From Gnetum montanum (lineage: Eukaryota > Streptophyta > Gnetopsida > Gnetales > Gnetaceae): 64,000 nucleotides of DNA. The notes beneath the pieces are model-generated. The model worked only from the letters and a program-made list of their open reading frames with translations, did no database searches and was not told the DNA's origin. A program made the translations under genes and the position numbers. Positions 56,441 to 64,000 of the stretch are shown here, in pieces (position 1 is the first letter of the stretch; each line of letters starts with the position of its first letter). Where the stretch lies: NCBI GenBank assembly GCA_015680685.1, contig MNCI01022206.1, positions 220,985 through 284,984 of the forward strand, read 5' to 3'.

Positions 56441-57925
56441 AGATGTATTCAAGTTACATGAATATTGGTCACATCTATTGTACTTAGGATTTAGTACTAC
56501 TAATGTATTTTTTACAAGTTCATTTGTCTAACAGATCCTTTAGATTTACACAAATATAATAAAATATTAGTACCAGTGCTAATACATTCTAACATTTAAT
56601 GCATTCAGTATTATTTTACATGCTAACTTTCAATTTATGTATAAATAAATCAGTGTCCATTAGTCAATGTTGAGTTATTAAGCTTTCTCAAAGAAGAACC
56701 ATGCAACTTTACAAATAGCCTAGTCTCTTTTATGCAACAAGAAATAATTAATTTATATTTTATCTAGAGCATTCTTATATGTAATTAAATCTTTTTCCTT
56801 CTTCTAGAAATAAGTATTTGCAATTACAATGTCATAAAAAATTATAAATTACAACAGTAAATATTTAATATTATTTTACTCTCCAAATTCATATCTTTTA
56901 TAAATCCTAGCATATTCTATTTTCATAGATCCAACATAACCATTGAAATCCCCTCTAAGAAATATTCTTTTCTGATAAAGAATTTCTTAAAAGCATGTTT
57001 GGTTTCTTGAATTTTTAGATGTTAAATCATGATAATTGTTAAATTCAAGTATTCATGAATCACTCTAATTTATAGCTCTAAAAGTTAAATATAGAAAGGA
57101 ATGCAAAGAATTCAAAAATCAACAAAAGTGGATATCTTAGGTGGATTCATAAAGAATCACATAGTAAATTCTCATAGAACCACATAAAAACTAAATAAAA
57201 TTTGAAATAAAAAAAGTAAAATACATGGATACAACATTGAAAAACTCATCTAACTAAATGTCCTAAAGAACCACCTCCATAGAATATTAAAAATATTTCT
57301 TAGTTGAATTTCTAGGCCAATTTGTAGAGCATATGTGCTATGAAATTGATCTTATTTTCAAACATAAGTTTGATTCTCATAATTCGATCATCATGATAAG
57401 ATACCTAAGCTACCTTATCTTTGATAAATTAATCAACAATGATGATGATTCCATTTTAATTATTTTCATTTTCTAAGTAGAAAAGTTTGTAGTTATTGTT
57501 TAAATTTCAAGCTTTTTCCTTTTCCATATTCTTTCTTTGAGATAAGTAATGTTGATTTTTTATCTTTTTCTCACATCAATAATTTCAAAAATATTTCTAA
57601 TGATAGTGCTAAGGTTTTAGGTTACGATCCAAAATTTCTATTTCTAGACTTGATTCTTTATTGACATCCATCCTTTATGTAGGAGCCTTTATTCACTTTC
57701 CATAATATCCAAGTGTATATGTTATATGATGTTTCTAGAAGATATCCTAGCAAGCCCTTAATCATTTTCCATAGTCACTAGGTCCTATGACTACTATGCA
57801 TGGATTGAGGAAGTGCTCCTTTGTGTCCCACCCCAACCCCTCTCACCAAAAAAGGAGGAAAAAACATTTCATATTTGTTCTCTACAAAAAATTTTTTATA
57901 TAAGCCTATGACTTTTCATTTTTTT
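56441..57925. other. No recognised gene
   Basis: AT-rich noncoding sequence following the LINE end. No poly(A) tail with target duplication could be defined. Confidence 0.4.
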
Positions 57926-57930
57926 AATAA

Positions 57931-58003
57931 TGAGGTATTAGCTTAGTGGTAAGACACTTGGTTTAGAAGCTCTAAGTCGTGGGTACAATTTTAGTGGGTA
58001 ATG
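57931..58003 (+). ncRNA. tRNA-like relic, possible SINE head
   Basis: GAGGTATTAGCTTAGTGGTA resembles a tRNA acceptor strand, D-arm and Pol III A box. The anticodon-like arm CTTGGTTTAGAAGCTCTAAG follows. GTGGGTACAATTTT resembles a decayed B box and T-arm at the correct distance. The T-stem no longer pairs, so it is not a functional tRNA. It could be a tRNA pseudogene or the head of a SINE whose body is cut by LTR E at 58040. Confidence 0.45.
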
Positions 58004-58039
58004 CTAAGTTATATAAAGTTCTAATTGGACTATATATCT

Positions 58040-58928
58040 TGGTGACAAGAAGTGGATTAATCCAACACCCAACCATACAAGACATGAATCTTCACATGTA
58101 GCTTGATTGTAATCCTTGGATGAGGCAATGTGATTATGTTAGTAATTGGTTAAATTTTAGGATCATTGTCTTCCCATGTGGAGCTAGTATAATCTATGCA
58201 TATGGTTTAGCTCTTAGTCAGGCATATGATAAGTGATGTTGTGTTGGCTATAACTCCTAGCTATGATGGTAAAGTGTAAAAATGATTCTAAATCTAAGGA
58301 AAATGGTAAAACAATCTACTCTAGACTAGAGTGATGAGCATTTGTTCCTAACTTTCCATACATGCCTTAGGCTCATGTAACCATTACTGGAATTACCAAG
58401 TGAGTTCACTACTAATAAAATCAAGTGAAACCACTACTAGGTTACCAAATGATTACACATAATGTTTAAAACTAGTTTCACTCATTCAACTTTACTATGG
58501 AACAAGAAAAGTAAAGTACTTAGAAATGTAACTAATTAAACTAAGAAAACAATAAGAATTATTCTAAGTAAAACAATGAAGCAAAGTGGATACTGCAATG
58601 ATGAAAAGCAATCTCAATATTTATTTTCATCATGAACTATGCCCAAGTACACTTCACTCAAATAAATACTATGAAAAATTGCTCAACATCACATTGCAAG
58701 CATTTACTCTCTATCGCTAAACTACAAAAAGAAATTGCAAGAGTCTGCTTAAGGATGGAATGAAAAGTTGTTCAACTGTGCACCTAAGTGTCTTATTTAT
58801 AGGTAGGCATGGGTGGAGTGATATCGGATATCTAACATTGAAGCTTGTGCCCCAATATCAAGAATTTGATATCATAGCTCTAATATCATATGCTTGATAT
58901 TGTAGTCAATAAAAATTGTGATTTATCA
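58040..58928 (-). repeat. 3' LTR of element E
   Basis: Starts TGGTGACAAG (a mutated TGATGAG-like end) and ends TTTATCA on the plus strand. It contains ACACCCAACCATAC, GGATTACC-type words and TATTTATA at 58794-58801, as in A, B and D. U3 (58815-58910) holds GATATCGGATATC, CAATATCAAG, TTGATATCATAG and TTGATATTG: an ATATC cluster as in A and B. Confidence 0.75.
58794..58801 (-). promoter_or_regulatory. TATA box of LTR E
   Basis: Sense TATAAATA in the position shared by all LTRs of this family, just downstream of the ATATC cluster. Confidence 0.6.
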
Positions 58929-58940
58929 TACCACCACAAC
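58929..58940 (-). promoter_or_regulatory. Polypurine tract of element E
   Basis: Sense GTTGTGGTGGTA precedes the LTR start TGATAAA. The G-run is broken by T compared with A and D. Confidence 0.6.
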
Positions 58941-59149
58941 TAATTGAAAACTTGTTCTTAAGTTAAAAGAAAATGAGGAAAGAGTTCCTTATAAAATTAG
59001 GAGGTAGATTTACATGATACTGAGTACTATATACATGACTCTTGAATGGTGCAGTGATGGTTTACAAAAAATTTACACAGAACATGACATGACAATTTTG
59101 ACAAAAAATAAAATTTTGTGAATCTTAATGTAGTCTAGGTAGGTTTTAG

Positions 59150-61755
59150 TGGTAATGGATTCTCCATCAATTGCTTCCCCTTATCACTAGGCTTCTAGAA
59201 TTTGTATTACTTTAGGAGCACCTGAATATTTTCCTCCTCCATTCTTATGTCATGTACTATCCATGCTTGTTGTGCAATGTTTGTTGGAGTAGGTACATCC
59301 CATGGGCATGGTAGTTGTGAAAACATTTGATTAGCCTTAACATACCAAGCTACAAACTACCTTCTCTCCTCTTTGAATACTCTACCCTTCTTATGTAATT
59401 CATGATAATCGAACAACCATTTAGCCAAGTTTACTCCAAGGTCTTTCTACCCTTGGTAGATAGCCTTGACTTCCTCTAATTCTAAGTTTTCCACTTGGAG
59501 TTTCTATAAAGCATCTTTCTAGTTCATAAACTCTTTCTCATATAGGGCATATGTGGTTGCTACTTGTTGTTCTAACTCATATCTAGGCCTACTTGCTCAA
59601 TCTGCAAGTGTTTATTCTTCACTTCCACATAGTGAATGTGGGCATAGCTATCCAAGATAGGCTATTAGTCAATATTTTGTGTTGATATGAAGCTAATTCT
59701 ATTTTTTGCCATCTAGATCTCATTGACATTGATCTACTTATACATTCCCACCTAATCATGGAAGTGTTTCTTGAGCCTTTCATGTTTCTTTACCTCGCTC
59801 TATCATGCGTTTATTTCGATAGCTAATTTCTTATGGATGGTACATACCTCTTCCATCAAGAAGGTTCTATTTTCTCTTGTAAGTTGGCTCATGTCTCAGT
59901 TAACCCTTACCAATTATTTTCTTAACTAGTGGATGTTTTCTTTCAATATGGTTTTCTATTTTTCTATAGTGATCAATCTCATATTATTGGTAGCAAGTTG
60001 TTTGTTTTCTTCTTAAACTACAATGATTGCCTTAACATGTACATACATTTGTACTTTTGCTATAGAGGCATTCCACATCTATTTATCCTTCTCTATTTCC
60101 ATTTGATTATTCTATTTAGTTAAGCTATTCATCTACTTTTTCAAAAACTACTTTATTTGATCAGGTGCAATGAATTTTGTGGGATCTATATGGTTAGGTC
60201 TCATGGTTGCAAGCTCTTCTTAGAGTTCATGGATTTCTACTTCTACATGCCCTGCCCTAGTCTCTACCAAGACTAGTTTTCCTTTGGTAGTGATCAGCTC
60301 AAACTGTACTACAATGACATCACTTGGGATGTTGAAAAGTGTTGTCATTACTTGCTTGGTCTATAGTAGTCAATCAAGCACATCTTCATGATCAACAAGA
60401 GTCATTGAAGTTTTGGCTAACATTTGAGCATCTATGACTCTAGTTAGATTGGTTGATGACATAACAAGTACCCTAAAAGACTCTTTAATGTGATTTATGA
60501 TTACCTTTGCTACTCCCACTACATCCTAGTGCTGCATTACCATAATTGTGGCTTCTTCTCTAGTCTCTAGAACCACTTGGAATAATGCAGCATTCCCAAA
60601 GATCTATTGCAACTATTGGTCAATTACCCCTAATTACAATGAGATTTTTCCACTTTTAAGATTTACTATAACTATGGGTTGTATGGCACTGTCAATAACT
60701 CTATAAATGTTGGCATCCTCCCTTGTTCCCTAGCTAATGATCTCTGCAACCTAGTGTAGATGACTCATGGATGGTCTATAGTCTGGTAGTGGTAGTAGTG
60801 AAACTTGTTGTTGTTGTTGTTTTTGTTACTACTACTCTTACTAATACTGCTATTGTTGCTCTTGCTATTTTTGGTGTTGTTGTTGTTGTTGTTATTGATT
60901 CTACTATTGTTGCTCTTGCTCTTGTGCTTGTTTCCCTTCACCCTGATCCTTCCTAAGTGATGCTAGTTTGAGCAATTTAGCATATGAAGTAGTCTAGGTT
61001 ATCCTAGAAATTTCATTGATGCATTCCAAGATTTCATCTCGCTTGCAGAGCTTCATGATAAGGCAAGGGAATGAAAGTGTTGGCTTCCCTACCTTCCTTT
61101 CTTCAAACCACCTCTGAATCTTCATAAAGTATAGCTATGTAATATTGACATTGTATTTTCCCATCAGGATCACACTTCCCTTAGCCACATAGGTGGATAA
61201 CCTATGTAGTTCTTTGGTTGGAAACAAGTAGTAGGTGCCAATTTTGAAATAGATTCCCTCCTACAAAGTTAATTCACTATATCCCTTATCTTCATTTCCA
61301 TATTCCTATTTTAGCCATAATTTCCTATTTACAACATCTAATCTTGTTGATAGATTTGCTATTTACATCCCTTCATTTGGTATGTTGAGAGCTTTTGTTA
61401 TCACCTTAACTAAGTATAAGACAAAGACTCTTCCAATGTTGACTATGGTGACCACTTCCTTATTGCGCCAGAACTAATAGGTTTTCCCAACATACCATTC
61501 ATCACTATTAGATAGGATAGGCCACAGTGGTAACACCTTAAGTTGTGTCTTTACTGCTTCTAGAGTAAATTCCATAAACAGGACAAAGTTCATCTCCACA
61601 ATGACTATGGTAAAAATTGATCTTTCTTCAATATCTTGGAGCTAATCTTGTGAAAACATAAGGTGTTGTCCTTGCATTCATGATTCCTCCACCTCTCCTT
61701 AGGCTAGTTGTACCATAGTAGGAGTTTCTTGATGTATACTAAATGATTGGGCTTC
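59150..61755 (-). pseudogene. Additional ORF of element E, unknown family
   Basis: About 868 codons with stops, read leftward. N-terminal blocks pair with B: RKPNHLVYIKKLLL, EERSIFTIVIVEMNFVLFME, LPLWPILSN, VKVITKALNIPNEGM, YGNEDKGYSELTL and TYYLFPTKELHRLSTYVAKG. A CAA-repeat stretch (60805-60910) probably coded poly-Gln. A long Glu/Lys/Leu/Gln-rich coiled-coil-like part follows. The end, FVAWYVKANQMFSQLPCP then DVPTPTNI, matches FVAWYVKANKMFLQLPCP of B. Differences are spread throughout while protein-level blocks persist, so this was a coding sequence. Function unknown. Confidence 0.7.
60805..60910 (-). repeat. CAA/GTT triplet repeats in the additional ORF of E
   Basis: Several GTTGTTGTT runs on the plus strand, at 60808-60822 and 60878-60894, are CAA repeats in sense. 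They follow the conserved N-terminal region and sit where B has an acidic Glu/Lys run. Probably expanded poly-Gln codons. Confidence 0.6.
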
Positions 61756-61760
61756 CTAAT
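61756..61760. repeat. Probable target-site duplication of element D, left copy
   Basis: CTAAT lies between the ORF of E and the LTR start TGATGAG of D. The right copy would be outside the window. B reads CTACA at this place, so only the first bases can be compared. Confidence 0.4.
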
Positions 61761-62513
61761 TGATGAGCGGCGAGGTACCCCTACGCTCAACCATACGAAT
61801 ACAAGCGTTTCACACACGATCTGGTCAAATTCCAAGGACTAAGTGCTTATGTGCCCTTGTGGAACAAGGATGGGTTGGTTGATCATTATTTTCCCAAGCT
61901 TACCTATATGTCATAATTGTATGGTTAAGTAAGCTTGAGGCATATGATTTTTATAGCTTTTATGTGTTTATGTCATGTGCTAATAGGGAAGGAGAGAGGT
62001 AACTAAGTGACCAATTTAACTTAACTACTTATTAACTAAGTTCTAACTAATCCTAACACCAGCATCCATTCCCACTTTCTGTACACATCCTAAATCAGTG
62101 CAACACTACTAGGATTACCAAATGCTAATCGTTCCTGGGTTATCAAGTGTTACACGCATGCTCGAAGTGGTTGTGCTTGTGTAATTTAACGATTTGCTTA
62201 ATTGATCAAAATAAATTATTATGCTAATAATAGAAATGTAAAGTGCATAAAATAAAATAAATGCAGAAGAAAATAAAATAAAATAAATATGTGAGAAAAA
62301 AAATCTCAAGCACTAAAAGGATGAATGTAAGAGCTCATCTTTATTGTCGTACACAAGGTGTGCTCAGGTACACAATGCTCAAATAAAGATCCATCCACAC
62401 TTAGACCTCCTACTGCAGGCACTTGAAAAATACTCTAACTTTCAAATAGACTACAAGAGTTTCACTACTTGACTGCTAAAAGACTTCTTCTCCAATTCTG
62501 TGCCTGGGCATTG

Positions 62514-62521
62514 TATTTATA
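62514..62521 (-). promoter_or_regulatory. TATA box of LTR D
   Basis: Sense CCTATAAATACAATGCCCAG includes TATAAATA. It lies immediately downstream of the TAATAATTA array in the direction of transcription. Confidence 0.65.
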
Positions 62522-62530
62522 GGTTTGGGA

Positions 62531-62668
62531 GCAACTACTCTAATAATTAGAGTAAACACTTTAATAATTAGAATAAAATGCTAGAGAAACTACTCTAATA
62601 ATTAGAATAAATTGCTAGAGTATCTGATCTAATAATTAGAATAAACCGCTAGAGTAACTACTCTCATC
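62531..62668 (-). repeat. U3 array of TAATAATTAG words in LTR D
   Basis: TAATAATTAG begins at 62541, 62562, 62597 and 62630, each followed by AGTAAA or AATAAA. GCTAGAG.(A/T) words lie between three of them. The best unit is the near-palindrome CTCTAATAATTAGAG. TAATAATTA resembles plant HD-Zip/homeodomain targets. Binding is not shown; the array is the likely enhancer of D. Confidence 0.75.
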
Positions 62669-62669
62669 A

Positions 62670-62679
62670 TACCCCCATG
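62670..62679 (-). promoter_or_regulatory. Polypurine tract of element D
   Basis: Sense CATGGGGGTA directly before the LTR start TGATGAG. Confidence 0.75.
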
Positions 62680-64000
62680 ACCAAATGAAAACTCGTCCTT
62701 GAGTTCCTTACAAAATATTGGGAAGGTATGGGATTATTGACTAATTGACAACTAACGATGGAATGGGATGATAGAATCAACATGCCCATTGACAGATCAA
62801 TAAGCATATTACAATATTGTGGTGAACACTCATACATAAATGACATCCAAGCCTTTATTTGGCATCTTGAAGAGAAAAAGAGAGATAGAAAGAAAATGAA
62901 GCTTGTTGCTACCAATGCTAAGATTGCGCCTTCCATTGTTTATCCATAGCCATGCCACCAAACTTGCTCTTTTTATAAATTCTCAAGTTCTGATCCATCT
63001 TGAGTGCTTCCTCCTATCCTAGTTCATTGTTTGTATGATTGCCATCTACACACACAACACAGTCACAAATGAGCAAGGATAGATAAACCATAATGCAATT
63101 GATACCTTGCCTCAATATGAAGTGCATTGGCTGAGTTGTGTTTATGGCATAAACTAGTTCAAAGATTTATCACAGGTGACTACCCAAGGTGTAAGGGTTA
63201 GGAAAATAGTAAAATGGAGAAAATTAAAAAATTTGTGCCAGTGCCCCCACGACTAAGAGCAAACCTTCAGTAGCTATAGGATGGAAAAATATGAGGAAAA
63301 AGAAAGATGGGGAAAATAACAATGGCAATGCCAATAAAATGGATGTTATGGATGGTGATGAAATAAGAGATGATTGATTGTAGGAAATGTTTAAGGAAAA
63401 GAACTTAATAATGCACCAAAAAGGAATGTCAGTGGGTCCTCCCCAAAGCAGGCTCATGACTTTTATGCCCTAACAAACCCACAAACCAAAGAGTTCGTAG
63501 GCTCTAGACATGTCATTTGGAAGTAAGAGTTAAAAAATTACCCATAAGAATTCATCAAAGAAAAACAATGCATCAACCCAAAAATGGACTAATGATAGAA
63601 CTAGCAATGAGGTGAAAAATAGGAAGAAAGATGGAGAGGAGAGAATGGAATGGAATTCCAAGAACAAGGTTATGTAAATCCCCTTGTGTATTTCATGATT
63701 AATGTGACTAAGTAGAACTCATCCCAAATTCAAACTCAAAAAAACCACATCGAGTGACCTCACATCAACACACTTGACCAATCCATCCACTTGAAGTAAC
63801 AAGAATGCTTCCACTAAGAGCCACCACCATTTTGAGGAGAGCAAGATGGAGAAGCAGGAAGCAAGAAAGGGCCTTAGTTAGAGGGAATCTTCAAGCATGG
63901 GTAACATGTCTTTCTAGTACCATAACCAATGCTTGTATCCCATACTACTTTATTATGTCTAAGGGGTGTGCTTTGAATACTCACCTTTTTCTCTTTTTTT
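62680..64000 (-). other. 3' noncoding region of element D
   Basis: Begins with AAACTCGTCCTTGAGTTCCT, as in F and A. The block GTGGGTCCTCCCCAAAGCAG near 63434 matches A and B. From about 63600 to the end it matches A near 18690-19030, including AAGAAAGGGCCTTAGTTAGA and GTAACATGTCTTT. No coding sequence is recognised; small open frames differ from A and are not conserved. Confidence 0.6.

Larger units (their letters stand above)
58040..61760 (-). mobile_element. Element E: second copy of the gag-less-visible B type (truncated by D)
   Basis: On the minus strand it shows the 3' LTR (58040-58928), PPT and the same additional ORF as B, up to the point where element D begins at 61761. The rest (gag, PBS, 5' LTR) would lie beyond D, outside the window. 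Sequence at the interruption, GGCTTCCTA, aligns with B near 24752, so D inserted within the N-terminal part of the ORF. Orientation and order match B exactly. Confidence 0.75.
61761..62669 (-). repeat. 3' LTR of element D
   Basis: 909 bp from TGATGAGCGG to CTCTCATCA on the plus strand. The terminal block GCGAGGTACCCCTACG is shared with LTR F. TATTTATA is at 62514-62521 and TTTATT (AATAAA in sense) near 62340. U3 is occupied by a TAATAATTA array instead of the ATATC words seen in A, B and E. Confidence 0.85.
61761..64000 (-). mobile_element. Element D: Gypsy, 3' end only, nested in element E
   Basis: LTR, PPT and 3' noncoding region resemble those of A and F. It has no additional ORF next to the PPT. 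Its 3' noncoding region carries the conserved block near 63438-63470 and then matches A (18640-19030) to the window end. It is therefore closer to A than to B or E. Its pol would lie to the right. Confidence 0.75.

Noticed and set aside
60771-60956. Plus-strand Val-rich frame
   Set aside because: It is the antisense of the CAA repeats in the additional ORF of E.
1-64000. CRISPR arrays, rRNA, functional tRNA genes, organelle-derived DNA or host genes
   Set aside because: Looked for on both strands; no repeat-spacer structure, conserved RNA gene or multi-exon host coding pattern could be supported.

Overview
This window reads as intergenic DNA from a large, AT-rich, strongly CpG-depleted plant nuclear genome. 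I see no intact host gene, rRNA, functional tRNA or CRISPR array. Nearly everything recognisable is a decayed LTR retrotransposon or LINE. A gymnosperm or another giant-genome land plant is my inference. It rests on the mix of SIRE-like Copia, Athila/Tat-like Gypsy with a tRNA-Asp-type primer-binding site, and LINEs whose ends resemble those I associate with non-flowering plants. The species cannot be named from this sequence.

Layout. 1-1436: 3' end and LTR of a plus-strand Gypsy element (F). 1437-7691: old AT-rich sequence with a Copia RNase H scrap, two LINE scraps and small duplications. 7692-36553: a SIRE-like Copia element whose 3' LTR is split at 16625/36084 by a minus-strand Athila/Tat-like Gypsy element (A, 16626-36083). 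A is itself split between its RNase H and integrase by a second minus-strand Gypsy-like element (B, 21134-30114). Target-site duplications and reading-frame continuity support both insertions. 36560-39900: a decayed plus-strand Gypsy pol (G). 41100-44420: two Gypsy gag remnants in opposite directions, flanking a repeated LTR-like region. 44420-49890: mostly featureless, with small repeats and foldbacks. 49990-51190: Copia RT/RNase H remnant. 52720-56440: a LINE interrupted by about 1.9 kb of unidentified DNA. 57931-58003: a tRNA-like relic. 58040-61760: element E, a second copy of the B type, cut by the minus-strand element D (61761 to beyond the window end).

The most unusual content is the B/E element type. 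It has Gypsy LTRs and PPT (B also shows a PBS and a gag related to that of A), no recognisable pol, and a sense-strand additional reading frame of roughly 870-890 codons. That frame has a conserved N-terminal region and a long coiled-coil-like C-terminal part. It lies between a conserved 3' noncoding block and the polypurine tract. B and E carry independently decayed copies that agree at protein level. I do not recognise the protein family. B probably depended on an autonomous relative like A for reverse transcriptase and integrase.

Seven LTRs of one broad family (F, A x2, B x2, E, D) share termini, TATA box and PPT context but differ in U3: ATATC-rich palindromes in A, B and E, and a TAATAATTA array in D. 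Coding remnants are broken mainly by stops at positions where related proteins have Gln or Trp, as expected from long-term cytosine methylation and deamination.
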